Notes under the pieces: generated by a model
The model's database searches: none
Seen by the model: only the letters and a program-made list of their open reading frames with translations
Told to the model about the DNA's origin: nothing
Made by a program: the position numbers and the translations under genes
Assembly (NCBI GenBank): GCA_027314915.1
Contig: DAHUZZ010000009.1
Location: forward strand, 24,640-88,639
Length of the DNA: 64,000 nt
Direction: 5' to 3'
Origin: Thermoplasmata archaeon
GTDB lineage: Archaea; Thermoplasmatota; Thermoplasmata; Lutacidiplasmatales; UBA184
Shown: positions 24,075 through 32,045 of the stretch, in pieces
Layout: the number at the start of each line of letters is the position of its first letter
Position numbering within the stretch: the stretch's first letter is position 1

Positions 24075-24464
24075 CTAGCGCTCGGGCGCCAGGTTGTGCT
24101 CGTTGCCGTCCGGGTCCCGGACGAGGGCGAACCAGCCCCAGGGCGCCTCCTCGGGACGATGGCTGAACTCGACGCCGGCCGCTTCGAGCCGCGCGCACTC
24201 GGCCCGGAAGTCGCCGGGCAGGACGAGGACGACCCCGCTCGGCCCGGGCTCGAGCGGGAGAGCGGGCGAGTTCTCCGAGGCCGGGCAGAGGTGGAGCACC
24301 GCGCCCTCGCCCTTGCGCCCGACGGTCACCCAGTGATCGTCGTCGTCGATGAGGTCGAGGCCGAGCTGCTGGGTGTACCACGTCTTCGCCGCCGCGCGGT
24401 CCGAGACGACCACGGGGACGCTCGCGATCCGCGGGCTCTTCGCCGAACGCTGGGGGACCGGCAT
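24075..24464 (-). CDS. VOC-superfamily (glyoxalase/bleomycin-resistance-like) protein
   Basis: 129 residues with two beta-alpha-beta-beta-beta modules. IASVPVVVSDRAAAKTWYTQ-type opening, followed by WVTVGRKGEGAVLHLC, and the second module ending FALVRDPDGNEHNLA, where the Glu of GNEHNL is the usual metal ligand. Function could be a dioxygenase, glyoxalase or resistance protein. ATG 24464 has a CTTTGA box A centred 27 nt upstream. One of three VOC genes in the window. Confidence 0.85.
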   Translation of the reverse strand: MPVPQRSAKSPRIASVPVVVSDRAAAKTWYTQQLGLDLIDDDDHWVTVGRKGEGAVLHLCPASENSPALPLEPGPSGVVLVLPGDFRAECARLEAAGVEFSHRPEEAPWGWFALVRDPDGNEHNLAPER

Positions 24465-24488
24465 CGTTCACCGGCATCCCCGCCGGCG

Positions 24489-24494
24489 TCAAAG
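24489..24494 (-). promoter_or_regulatory. Box A CTTTGA
   Basis: Centred 27 nt before ATG 24464 on the minus strand. Confidence 0.5.
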
Positions 24495-24530
24495 CGGCAT
24501 CGCCATCGAACGCCCGGCCGGGCGTCCCGC

Positions 24531-24974
24531 TCAGGTACGGGGGGAGAACTGTTCCCGCGTCCGGTGGAGGTGCGGGCCGGGGAGGATCGACTGGACCGAG
24601 TCCCGGACCACCCCCTGCTCGTCGAGGAAGAAGGTCACCCGCTTCGCGACGCCGAGGAGGGAGAGGACGCCGTAGCTCCGCGCGATCGTCTTGTCCGGGT
24701 CGCCCACGATCGGGAAGTTCGCCCCGCACTCCTCGGCGAACCGTCGCTGCGTCTCGGAGGTGTCCACGCTGATGCCCACCACCTGGACCCCCTGCTCGGC
24801 GAGGCCGGGGGCGATCCCCGCGAAGTCCCGGGTCTCCCGGGTGCAGCCGGCCGTGAACGCCTTGGGGAAGAAGTAGAGCACCACCTTCCGGCCGCGCAGC
24901 GAGGAGAGCCGGAACTCCGCGCCCGTCGAGTCCCGCCCCGTGAACTCCGGGGCGGGGTCGCCCACCGCGATCAT
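24531..24974 (-). CDS. Peroxiredoxin, Bcp/AhpC-TSA family
   Basis: 147 residues. APEFTGRDSTGAEFRLSSLR opens the thioredoxin fold; the peroxidatic Cys lies in FFPKAFTAGCTRETRDF, in the position of the PxxxTxxC motif although the leading Pro-Thr context is FPKAFTAGC. No second Cys sits in the Bcp resolving position five residues later; another Cys is in EECGANFP. Reduces peroxides in the cytoplasm. The ATG overlaps the MFS stop (ATGA at 24971-24974), making it the last gene of the MarR-ABC-MFS operon and tying peroxide defence to efflux. Confidence 0.9.
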   Translation of the reverse strand: MIAVGDPAPEFTGRDSTGAEFRLSSLRGRKVVLYFFPKAFTAGCTRETRDFAGIAPGLAEQGVQVVGISVDTSETQRRFAEECGANFPIVGDPDKTIARSYGVLSLLGVAKRVTFFLDEQGVVRDSVQSILPGPHLHRTREQFSPRT

Positions 24975-26536
24975 CGGCCCCCGGCCGGGGTCGCGGTGGT
25001 CTCCGGTATTGCCGGGATCCCGGGGAGCGGCGCCCGCTCGTCGCTCGCGAGGTCGGCCCGGACCGCGTGCTTCCCGAGGATCTCGTGGGCGAAGAGCACG
25101 ATCACGGCGCCGGCCAGCGAGGCGGCCGCGGCGATGAGGTAGGCGTCGTTGAAGGCGGTCAGGCTGGGGAAGGTCTGACCGTAGACCACGACGGTGTAGG
25201 TGGCGAGGAGCGAGCCCGCGATGGGCGCCCCGATGCTGCTCCCGACGTTCCGGAACACCGCGTTCAGGCTGGTCGCGAGCCCCATGTCGCGGGGCTCGAC
25301 GGTGAGCACGAGCAGGTTGATCACCGACGCGTTGGTGACGGCGATGCCGGCGCCGATCACGAACATGCTGACGAGCAGGCTCACGTCCGCGGTGGCGAGC
25401 GTCGCGAGGTAGAAGCCGACCGCGCTCACGACGCAGCCCAGCGCGGTCATGGGCCGGGTCCCGACCCGGGTGACCACCAGGCTCGCGAGCGGGGCGAAGA
25501 CGAGCATGGGGAGCGCGAAGGCGACGAAGGAGAGCCCCGTCTGGAAGATCGACTGGCCGAAGCCCACCGGGGCCGGGTACTCGAGCCGGAAGGTGAGCGC
25601 CTGGAAGGCGAGGAACATCCCGAAGCCGCTCACCACGACGATCAGGTTCGTGACGAGGACGTTCCGACGGCTCAGGAGCCGCACGTCGAGGATCACCTCG
25701 CGCTTGCGGCGGTGGTGGTAGACCTCGACCAGCACCGTCGGGAGGAGGAGGAGCGCGCCGCCGATCATGAGCGCGAGGACCGCGGCGCTCTCCCAGCCCC
25801 ACACGGGCCCCTGGGAGAGCCCGAGGACGATGAGCGCCAGCGACCCCGCGAGCAGCCCCGCGCCGGCGTAGTCGACGAAGGCGTTCGGCCGCCGGTAGGG
25901 CGACTCGCGCAACAGCAGGAAGGCGGCGACGGTGATGGCGAGCACGACGGGGACCGCCGAGTGGTAGGTGAACCGCCAGCCGAAGTCGTTCGAGACGAGG
26001 GCGCCGAGCGGGAGGCTCACCGCGAAGCCGGCGCCGAAGAGCCCGCTCAGGATCCCCTGGGCCCGGGGCACGAGCTCCCGCGGGAACTCCTCCCGGACCA
26101 GGCTCATGGCGAGCGGGAAGATCGTGAGGCCGACCCCCTGGACCGCCCGGGAGGCGACCATGAAGCCGAAGGTCGGGGAGAAGCCCGTGACGGAGACCGC
26201 CGCGGTGTAGATCACGAGCACGGCGGTGAGGACCCGCTTCTTCCCGTAGACGTCGCCCAGCTTGCCCGCGATGGGGCTCAGCGCGACCCCCGTGACCAGG
26301 TAGACCGAGAGGACGAGGCTCACCTGCGAGATGTCGACGTGGAAGTCGGAGGCGATGGAGGGCAGCGAGGGGGTGAGCATCCCCTCGATGTACATCACGA
26401 CCATGACCAGGACGGACATGATCGCGAGGATCCGCCAGGTGTACGCCTTGTCGTAGTTCGCGACGGTCTTGGCGTGGGGATCGGCGGCGGGGCCCGGGAG
26501 CGGCGCGGGCACGGCGGGGGTCTCGGATGCGGTCAC
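24971..26536 (-). CDS. MFS efflux transporter, DHA2-like (14 TM)
   Basis: 521 residues with about 14 hydrophobic helices. The loop 2-3 motif GKLGDVYGKKRVLT is a clear MFS motif A, and motif C-like Gly/Pro-rich sequence GAGFAVSLPLGALV is present in helix 5, the antiporter signature. Length and helix number fit the DHA2 drug:H+ antiporters. GTG 26536 lies 16 nt after the ABC permease stop and the 3' end overlaps the peroxiredoxin start. Probably exports toxic organic compounds; the operon's MarR protein may sense the same compounds. Confidence 0.9.
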   Translation of the reverse strand: MTASETPAVPAPLPGPAADPHAKTVANYDKAYTWRILAIMSVLVMVVMYIEGMLTPSLPSIASDFHVDISQVSLVLSVYLVTGVALSPIAGKLGDVYGKKRVLTAVLVIYTAAVSVTGFSPTFGFMVASRAVQGVGLTIFPLAMSLVREEFPRELVPRAQGILSGLFGAGFAVSLPLGALVSNDFGWRFTYHSAVPVVLAITVAAFLLLRESPYRRPNAFVDYAGAGLLAGSLALIVLGLSQGPVWGWESAAVLALMIGGALLLLPTVLVEVYHHRRKREVILDVRLLSRRNVLVTNLIVVVSGFGMFLAFQALTFRLEYPAPVGFGQSIFQTGLSFVAFALPMLVFAPLASLVVTRVGTRPMTALGCVVSAVGFYLATLATADVSLLVSMFVIGAGIAVTNASVINLLVLTVEPRDMGLATSLNAVFRNVGSSIGAPIAGSLLATYTVVVYGQTFPSLTAFNDAYLIAAAASLAGAVIVLFAHEILGKHAVRADLASDERAPLPGIPAIPETTATPAGGR

Positions 26537-26552
26537 TGCGAACTCCGGATGT

Positions 26553-27449
26553 TTACGAGAACTCTTCCCGCTCGAACAAGAGGAGCCCGACGACCGCGGT
26601 CACGAGGAAGTAGGCGAGGATGATGACGATGCCCTCCGCCACGCCGGGAGTATAGACCGTGGTGACGACCGTCGCCCCCCGGCCGACCGGGGTCCGGGTG
26701 GTCACGATCGTGCCCGCGAGCCCCCAGTTGATCGAGTTCGCGAAGACGTCCCCGATGGCGCCGCTCGCGTAGGAGATGACCATCCACGGCTCGATCTTCA
26801 CGAGCGCCGTGACGAGCTCCTCGAGGAGCGTGAAACCGAACAGGAAGAGGATCGCGGTGAGGACGAACCCGTAGGCGCTCGTCTTGAACAGCGAGCTGAA
26901 CATGAAGGTCGTCCCGAGCACCGCGAGCAGGTAGGCGAGCGCCAGGAGGAACGAGGGCGCGATCTGCCAGGGGAACGCGGACGCCCCGAAGTAGTAGATC
27001 CCGTTCCCGACGAGGATCGCCAGGAAGAGGAGCATGACGCACACCGACGCGAGGAACGCGGCGATGAACTTCCCGACGTAGACCGTGGCCCGGCGGATGG
27101 GGAGGCCCATCAGGAAGTAGCCGGTCTTGTTCTGGAACTCGCCGGCGATGGCGTCCCCGCCGAAGAAGACCGCCGCGAGCACGATCACGAAGCCCGCCCC
27201 GCCGCCCCAGAAGGAGCCGTAGAAGGCGAGCGGGCTCGCGACCAGGCCGCCCCGGAAGTGGCCGACCACCGCCGAGATGATCGCCCCGATGGCAGCGACG
27301 ATGGCGAGCAGCACGACGAACCGGCGGCTGGTCAGGTACTCCCGGAACTGGTAGCGGGTGAGCTTGAAGATCTGCGGCACCGACCGCGGCACGTGGAGAC
27401 GGGTGCCCGAGCCGGGGACGGGCAACGTGGGGTTCACGACGTCGGCCAT
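26553..27449 (-). CDS. ABC-2 type transporter permease
   Basis: 298 residues. A cytoplasmic N-terminal amphipathic region (FKLTRYQFREYLTSRRFVVL) leads into six hydrophobic helices; FFGGDAIAGEFQNKTGYFL is the conserved loop after helix 2 in ABC-2 permeases (EFQNKT, coupling region) and PIRRATVYVGKFIAAF follows. It lies 5 nt downstream of its ATPase gene. Together they form an exporter of unknown substrate, one of two ABC-2 systems in this window. Confidence 0.88.
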   Translation of the reverse strand: MADVVNPTLPVPGSGTRLHVPRSVPQIFKLTRYQFREYLTSRRFVVLLAIVAAIGAIISAVVGHFRGGLVASPLAFYGSFWGGGAGFVIVLAAVFFGGDAIAGEFQNKTGYFLMGLPIRRATVYVGKFIAAFLASVCVMLLFLAILVGNGIYYFGASAFPWQIAPSFLLALAYLLAVLGTTFMFSSLFKTSAYGFVLTAILFLFGFTLLEELVTALVKIEPWMVISYASGAIGDVFANSINWGLAGTIVTTRTPVGRGATVVTTVYTPGVAEGIVIILAYFLVTAVVGLLLFEREEFS

Positions 27450-27454
27450 GGCGA

Positions 27455-28402
27455 TCAGTCCCCCCGCGCGATCTGCTTGAGGTAGATGTCCTCGAGCACG
27501 CTCTCGGGCTCGCTCAGGCTGTTCACCCCGAGGTGGAGGCCCACGAGCTCGCCGAGGAGGCGCTCCTGCTCCTCCGGTCCCCCGGCGAACTTGAGCCGGA
27601 GCCGCTTCGGCTCGAGGAGCACGCAGGAGACCACGCCCGCGATCGCGCCCACCTCCTTGAGCCGGCCCTCGTCCGCGAGCGGGCGCGAGAGCCCGACGTC
27701 GATCGTCGGGTGGCCGTCCGCGAACCGGGTGGTCACGTTCGCGAGGGTGTCGTAGAACAGGAGCTTGCCCTTGTCGATGAGGGCGACCTCGTCGCAGACG
27801 TCGGTCACCTCCTGCAGGATGTGGCTGCTCATGAAGATCAGGCGGTTGCGCTTCTTCAGGTCCCGGACGATGTCCCGGACCTCGGCCATCCCCCGCGGGT
27901 CGAGCCCCGTCGCGGGCTCATCCAGGAGGAGCACCTCGGGGTCGTGGACGAGCGCGGCGGCGATGTTGATCCGCTGCTTCATGCCCTTCGAGAACTTGCC
28001 GACCCGCTTGTCGGCCCAGTCCTGCATCTTGACCTCCGAGAGGACCTGGTCGATCCGGCCCGAGCGTTCCGAGGGCTCCACGCCGCGCAGGTCGGCGACC
28101 ATGCCGAGCGCCTCGCGCGGCGTGAGCGAGGGGTAGATCTCCGGGCTCTCGATGAGCACGCCGGCGTCGGCGAGCGCGCGCTTGCGGTCGGCCTGGACCG
28201 AGATGCCGTTGAGGAAGCACTCGCCCTCGGTCGGGAAGATCATGTCGGTGAGCATCTTGAGCGACGTGGTCTTGCCGGCGCCGTTGGGGCCCAGGAAGCC
28301 CACGCACTTCGCGCCCTCGAGCTTGAGGTTGAGCCGGTCGAGGGCGGTGAACGAGCCGAACCGCTTGGTCAGGTTGACGGCCTCGATGGAGGGTCCGCTC
28401 AT
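27455..28402 (-). CDS. ABC transporter ATP-binding protein (ABC-2 exporter)
   Basis: 315 residues. Walker A GPNGAGKTTSL, signature FSKGMKQR (a variant of LSGGQ), Walker B LLLDEPATGLD and the H-loop FMSSHILQEV are all present. The C-terminal 80 residues form the DrrA-type extension common in drug and bacteriocin exporters. The ATG overlaps the MarR stop (ATGA at 28399-28402), so regulator and pump are translationally coupled. Pairs with the permease at 26553-27449. Confidence 0.93.
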   Translation of the reverse strand: MSGPSIEAVNLTKRFGSFTALDRLNLKLEGAKCVGFLGPNGAGKTTSLKMLTDMIFPTEGECFLNGISVQADRKRALADAGVLIESPEIYPSLTPREALGMVADLRGVEPSERSGRIDQVLSEVKMQDWADKRVGKFSKGMKQRINIAAALVHDPEVLLLDEPATGLDPRGMAEVRDIVRDLKKRNRLIFMSSHILQEVTDVCDEVALIDKGKLLFYDTLANVTTRFADGHPTIDVGLSRPLADEGRLKEVGAIAGVVSCVLLEPKRLRLKFAGGPEEQERLLGELVGLHLGVNSLSEPESVLEDIYLKQIARGD

Positions 28403-28911
28403 TGCGCCCTCCCCTTCGACCGGTGGAGCGGCTCCGTGGCCCGCTCGCCCAAGGCCGGGGGCGACCCCATCCGTTCCAGGATCCGGCCGAGGGTGCGCGC
28501 GGCCGCCTCGAGCTCGGCGCCCGAGATGCCCGAACAGTAGCCCTTCCAGCGGAGCTGGTACTCGGCCCGGACCCGGTCGGCGAGCGCACGGCCCTTCGGG
28601 GTGAGCGAGATCAGCACCTGGCGGCGGTCCTTCGCGTCGTGGGCCCGCTGGATGTACCCGCCCGACTCGAGACCGTCGAGGAGGCCGGTCGTCGCGGAAG
28701 GGGACGCCCCCATCATCTCGACCCACCGGTTCACCGGGATCTCCCCCATCTCCCGGAGCCCGCCGACCAGAAACATCTGGGGCAGGCTGAGGCCGAGCTC
28801 CCGGGCCTCCTCGCGGCCCATCTTCATCCAGCCGCGGTTGAGCCGGAAGAACATCTGGCCGAGCTGTTCGTCCGGCGCGGGGCCGCCGCGCGATCCGCCC
28901 GTCGGCACCAT
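28399..28911 (-). CDS. MarR-family transcriptional regulator
   Basis: 170 residues. The winged helix is evident: LSLPQMFLVGGLREMGEIPV, recognition helix SPSATTGLLDGLESGGYI, and the wing RAHDAKDRRQVLISLTPKGR with the family's DxRxxxxxLT motif. First gene of an operon with an ABC exporter, MFS pump and peroxiredoxin, so it most likely represses its own operon until a ligand or oxidant releases it. No Cys lies in the DNA-binding region. ATG 28911 follows a strong TATA box; an AT-rich palindrome overlaps the predicted start of transcription. Confidence 0.92.
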   Translation of the reverse strand: MVPTGGSRGGPAPDEQLGQMFFRLNRGWMKMGREEARELGLSLPQMFLVGGLREMGEIPVNRWVEMMGASPSATTGLLDGLESGGYIQRAHDAKDRRQVLISLTPKGRALADRVRAEYQLRWKGYCSGISGAELEAAARTLGRILERMGSPPALGERATEPLHRSKGRAQ

Positions 28912-28913
28912 TT

Positions 28914-28924
28914 ATTTCGGAAAT
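28914..28924. promoter_or_regulatory. Candidate MarR operator palindrome
   Basis: ATTTCGGAAAT, arms ATTTC/GAAAT around one base, three bases upstream of the marR ATG and over the predicted transcription start (about 28918). Placement fits autorepression; binding is inferred. Confidence 0.5.
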
Positions 28925-28940
28925 TGAAACTTACGGGAAT

Positions 28941-28949
28941 CATATAAAG
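28941..28949 (-). promoter_or_regulatory. Strong TATA box of the marR operon
   Basis: CTTTATATG on the minus strand, centred 34 nt before ATG 28911. The surrounding 40 bases are unusually AT-rich for this genome. Confidence 0.7.
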
Positions 28950-29061
28950 TCGACTCCCTGCGGGAGCGCGCCACGCGGCGGCCTCGCACGGAGGGCGCGT
29001 CCATGGGGGGTCCCGGGGGACCGGCGCCCGCCGACGTTCCGTCCTCCGACGGTCGCCGCCC

Positions 29062-29065
29062 TTTA
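29062..29065 (+). promoter_or_regulatory. Box A-like TTTA
   Basis: Centred 27 nt before ATG 29091; it selects that ATG over the upstream TTG 29079. Confidence 0.45.
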
Positions 29066-29090
29066 GGGCCGGACGGCCTTGGGAGCCCCG

Positions 29091-29486
29091 ATGCCGAAGC
29101 CCAAGGTGGAGTTCGTCTACGCCGGACTCCGCGTCCGCAACCTCGCCCGATCGCTGAACTTCTACCGTCGCATGGGCTTCACGGTCCACCAGCGGGGCAC
29201 GATGGGCCACGGCGGCGTCTGGGTCCACCTGAGCTTCCCGGGAGCGGCCCAGCAGATCGAGCTCAACTACTACCCGCGCTCGAACCGGTACTTCGAGCCC
29301 TTCCGGCGCGGGACCGAGTTCGACCATTTCGGCTTCCGGGTCTCGGACGTGGAGGCGTGGGAGGCCGAACTTCGCCGGCGGAGGCTCCCCATCGTCGCCC
29401 GGATCCGCGAGCCCCACGAGAACATCGTGTACACGCGGGACCCCGACGGCAACTGGCTCGAGTTCTTCGGCCCGATACCGGAGTGA
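29091..29486 (+). CDS. VOC-superfamily (glyoxalase-like) protein
   Basis: 131 residues. EFVYAGLRVRNLARSLNFYR is the canonical first strand and helix of a VOC domain; FDHFGFRVSDVEAWEAEL begins the second module (His ligand) and NIVYTRDPDGNWLEFFGP ends it with the metal-binding Glu. All four metal positions of the glyoxalase I type look occupied (His/Glu), so a metalloenzyme is plausible. Divergent from the marR operon and probably under its own promoter. Confidence 0.88.
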   Translation: MPKPKVEFVYAGLRVRNLARSLNFYRRMGFTVHQRGTMGHGGVWVHLSFPGAAQQIELNYYPRSNRYFEPFRRGTEFDHFGFRVSDVEAWEAELRRRRLPIVARIREPHENIVYTRDPDGNWLEFFGPIPE

Positions 29487-29520
29487 TCCGACCCGGGCCG
29501 ACCGCCGACCGATCCCGGGC

Positions 29521-30057
29521 TCACTTCTTCAGACGGCGCCGGTGCGGCGGCGAAGCCCGCCGTCCCGAGAGCCCGCAGCGGCGCGCCAGGCGGCGGTGCT
29601 CCGCCGGCGAGATCCACTCGACCTTGAGGTAGTCGATCAGCTCCGGCTCGCTCATCCCGATCCGGCGGCCCTCCTTCACGGTGAACCGGTAGGCCTCGAT
29701 CTCGGAGGGCGCATCCACGTAGCTCCGGTCGGGGTAGAAGAGCGGCTTCTTCCGCTGGAACTGGCGCACATGGCAGAGCTCGTGGACCACGTCCAGGTAG
29801 ACGGTCCGGAACTCCGAGTCGTGGAGGTGGTGCGTGCTGATCAGGAGATGCCCGTCCACGTCGCTCGTGCCCATGTACCCGAACCGCGCCGAGAAGAACT
29901 CGACCCGGAGCCGCTTCAGGACCTCGGCGGTGCGCGCTCCGAAGAGCTCCCGGACCGCCGGGACCGACTCGAAGCCATGGAAGAACCGGGTGAACGGGAG
30001 GAGCCGCGTGGGCGCGTCACGCTGGATCCTGACCCCGAGCCCTGCGTCCACCTTCAC
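29521..30057 (-). CDS. HExxH zincin-like protein
   Basis: About 178 residues. VYLDVVHELCHVRQFQ contains the HExxH zinc-binding motif on a helix; a downstream Glu-rich segment (PSEIEAYRFTVKEG) supplies a likely third ligand, as in gluzincin-like minimal proteases. The N-terminal half is beta-rich. No signal peptide, so intracellular. The family is not recognised beyond this motif. Start choice: a TTTGTATCC box A (30088-30095, minus) is centred 34 nt before GTG 30057 and 22 nt before GTG 30069; I prefer 30057. Confidence 0.7.
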   Translation of the reverse strand: MKVDAGLGVRIQRDAPTRLLPFTRFFHGFESVPAVRELFGARTAEVLKRLRVEFFSARFGYMGTSDVDGHLLISTHHLHDSEFRTVYLDVVHELCHVRQFQRKKPLFYPDRSYVDAPSEIEAYRFTVKEGRRIGMSEPELIDYLKVEWISPAEHRRLARRCGLSGRRASPPHRRRLKK

Positions 30058-30087
30058 GGGAGCGACCACACGGAGGTAGTGGCGGGG

Positions 30088-30095
30088 ATACAAAT
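30088..30095 (-). promoter_or_regulatory. Box A ATTTGTAT
   Basis: Minus-strand element upstream of the zincin-like gene, centred 34 nt before GTG 30057. The surrounding reading frame is open, which would otherwise suggest a falsely long protein. Confidence 0.5.
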
Positions 30096-30194
30096 CCGAT
30101 TCGGCGGGCCCGTCCCGCTCGGAGCCGCCCCCTCGGGATTCGAGGTCCGGAGGGTGGGGGAGGTCCGCGGGTTTTAGCCGTCCCGAGTCCGGTA

Positions 30195-30699
30195 GTGCCC
30201 TTCTCGCGGAAGCCGCGACCCGGCCCCCGTCCGCCTCCCGTCGGGGTCGATCGCGCGAAGAAGGCAGGGATGGGAACCACGGAGCCGGAGGACGCCGAAG
30301 AGCGGCTGCCGGCGGGCCGTCCTTCGTTCGAGGTCCCCCCGCGGAGGGTCGCGGCGCTCCTCGCCCTCTCCGCCTTCGTCCGTGACCTCGAGGACCGGAA
30401 CCCCTTCGCCGTGGCGGAGGGGAGCCCGAAGGACGCCGAGCCCTACCGGCTCTCGGCCCGGCTCGCGGCCGCGGCGAACGGGGAGATCGACGTCGACTCG
30501 GTGCTCGGGGAGCTCCGCGAACCGCGGCTTCGTCCTGTCCGCCCTCGACCGCGCGCGTCTCGATGAGCTCCTCGCGGAGCTCGAGCGGGGTCTCGAGCCG
30601 GCGGACGGCCCCGACCGAGGGCCGCGCTCGCCCGACGTGCGGCGGAGGACCGGGGCCGGCGCGCGCCCTACGCCCCGTGGTGGTGGCTCAGGAGCTTGA
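30195..30699 (+). pseudogene. Small conserved-looking gene interrupted by a frameshift
   Basis: The first frame (from GTG 30195, or ATG 30270) reads as protein through VAALLALSAFVRDLEDRNPF and EPYRLSARLAAAANGEIDVD up to about nt 30523, then turns into Arg/Pro shadow residues and stops at 30566. The +1 frame immediately continues sensibly as RGFVLSALDRARLDELLAEL, ending at 30699 after a low-complexity tail. One extra base near 30520-30530 (or loss of two) would join them into one helical protein of about 165 residues. Either a genuine pseudogene or an assembly error. Its 3' end overlaps the convergent Fno-like gene by 32 nt. Family unknown. A TTTTAG element lies at 30172-30177. Confidence 0.6.
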
Positions 30700-31273
30700 A
30701 CCCGAAGTCGGGCCCGACCTTCGGGTCCTGGTAGGCCATCCGGAGGTTGAGGTAGCCGGGCGCCTCGAGCCACCGGGCGTTCTCGAGCGGTCCGGCGTCG
30801 GCCGGCGGGAAGCCGATCGCCGGGGCGAGCTCCTTCACCTGCTGCCTGGCCGCGGGGTCGTCCCCGGCGACGAGCGCCGCCCGCGGCTCCCCCTCGATCC
30901 GACCCTCGGTCATGTCCCGCGCGAAGACCGTGTTGAACGCCTTCACCACCTTGGCGTCCAGGAGCCAGCCCTGGAGCTCCTCCGCGGAGCTCTTCCGGGG
31001 GTTCCCGGCGAAGGACATCTCCGGACCGACCGCGTTCGAGACGTCGATGATCTTCTTGCCCCGGTGGTCCTTCCCCATCTCCTTGACCACGTTCTTCCGC
31101 TCCGCGTGGGGAACGGCCAGGATGATCGTGTCGGAGGCGGCCGCGACCCGCTCGACGCGCTCGGAGTCGTGGCCGCTGGTCTCGACCTCGTAGCCGGCCC
31201 GGCGCAGTCCCTCGGCGAGCGCGGTGCCGACGGGGCCTTCGCCGATGATGCCGATGTGGGGACGGTGCTCCAT
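30668..31273 (-). CDS. F420-dependent NADP reductase-like protein (Fno/NADPH-F420 family)
   Basis: 201 residues. HIGIIGEGPVGTALAEGLRR is the Rossmann GxGxxG motif; TIILAVPHAERKNVVKEM and GKKIIDVSNAV follow as in Fno and its relatives, with VVKAFNTVFARDM typical of the group. Fno transfers hydride between NADP and coenzyme F420, common in archaea and actinobacteria, but related proteins act on other substrates. ATG 31273 is the only sensible start. Nearest neighbour upstream is the TetR gene, 84 nt away on the same strand. Confidence 0.85.
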   Translation of the reverse strand: MEHRPHIGIIGEGPVGTALAEGLRRAGYEVETSGHDSERVERVAAASDTIILAVPHAERKNVVKEMGKDHRGKKIIDVSNAVGPEMSFAGNPRKSSAEELQGWLLDAKVVKAFNTVFARDMTEGRIEGEPRAALVAGDDPAARQQVKELAPAIGFPPADAGPLENARWLEAPGYLNLRMAYQDPKVGPDFGFKLLSHHHGA

Positions 31274-31357
31274 GCCTCCGCGACCGGCCCGCTCGGGCTT
31301 CCACCGAGACGGGGGGGCTATCCGGAAGGTTCGGCCGGGGAGATCCGGACCCGCCCT

Positions 31358-32014
31358 TCAGCCGGCGCCCCGGACGACGGCGATCGCGAGATCGCCGAGA
31401 AGCTTCGCCACGGCGGCGGCGCTCCGGTTCCCGTGGGAGAGGCTGTCGAACGTCTCGAAGCTCGTGAGCATCGCGAGCGTGTCCACGACCTCGGCGGAGG
31501 GCCCGTTCCCTCCCCCGCGCCTCGCTCCCCTCCGCGAGAGCAAGTTCCGGATCGCCTCCTGACGCCAGGTGTCCCGGTCCCTCGGGCCGGCGGTCGCGCC
31601 CGGGTAGATGACCCCGAGGGCGCGGATCCGCCGCAGCGTTACCCGGTCCGAGGCCCAGAACCCGGCGAAGGTCTCCACGAGCTTCCGCAGCGCCCGGTCC
31701 GGATCGGGCTCGAGGAAGACCTCGCGCATCCGCTCCATCCCCCCCCGGCCCGCCATGTGGTCGGCGAGGGCCTCGAGCAGCTCGGCGCGAGAGTGGAACT
31801 GGTAGTAGACCGTCATCCGGGAGACCCCGGCCCGCTTCGCGACCGCCTCCATCGAGAGGTCCTGGAGGTCGCCCTTCCCCCCGACGAGGGCGCGCATCGC
31901 CTCGAGGATCTGGGTACGGGTCGTCTCGGCGAGGGCCCGCCGGCGGGAGCTGTCGTACCTGCGGGGCGCCATCGCCGTCGGTAGACCTCCGGGACAAAGA
32001 GATGATGGCGACAT
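31358..32014 (-). CDS. TetR-family transcriptional regulator
   Basis: 218 residues from ATG 32014 (204 from ATG 31972). The HTH is clear: TRTQILEAMRALVG, LSMEAVAKRAGVSRMTVYYQ, with FHSRAELLEALADHM. The C-terminal helical domain is the ligand-binding part. ATG 32014 is preferred because an ATTTGTATA box A (32035-32043, minus) is centred 25 nt upstream. It is divergent from an SDR oxidoreductase with only 31 nt between the two start codons, so it almost certainly controls that gene and the two membrane genes behind it as well as itself. Confidence 0.92.
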   Translation of the reverse strand: MSPSSLCPGGLPTAMAPRRYDSSRRRALAETTRTQILEAMRALVGGKGDLQDLSMEAVAKRAGVSRMTVYYQFHSRAELLEALADHMAGRGGMERMREVFLEPDPDRALRKLVETFAGFWASDRVTLRRIRALGVIYPGATAGPRDRDTWRQEAIRNLLSRRGARRGGGNGPSAEVVDTLAMLTSFETFDSLSHGNRSAAAVAKLLGDLAIAVVRGAG

Positions 32015-32045
32015 CGTTATTTAGTCTTACAGTCTATACAAATCG
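32015..32045. promoter_or_regulatory. Interlocked divergent promoters and putative TetR operator
   Basis: The 31-nt spacer holds two opposed box A elements: TTATTTAG (32017-32024, plus) 25 nt before ATG 32046 and ATTTGTATA (32035-32043, minus) 25 nt before ATG 32014. Each predicted transcription start falls next to the other gene's first codon, so the two promoters overlap completely. An imperfect tandem repeat AGTCTTAC/AGTCTATAC (32023-32039) between them is a candidate operator. Confidence 0.65.
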
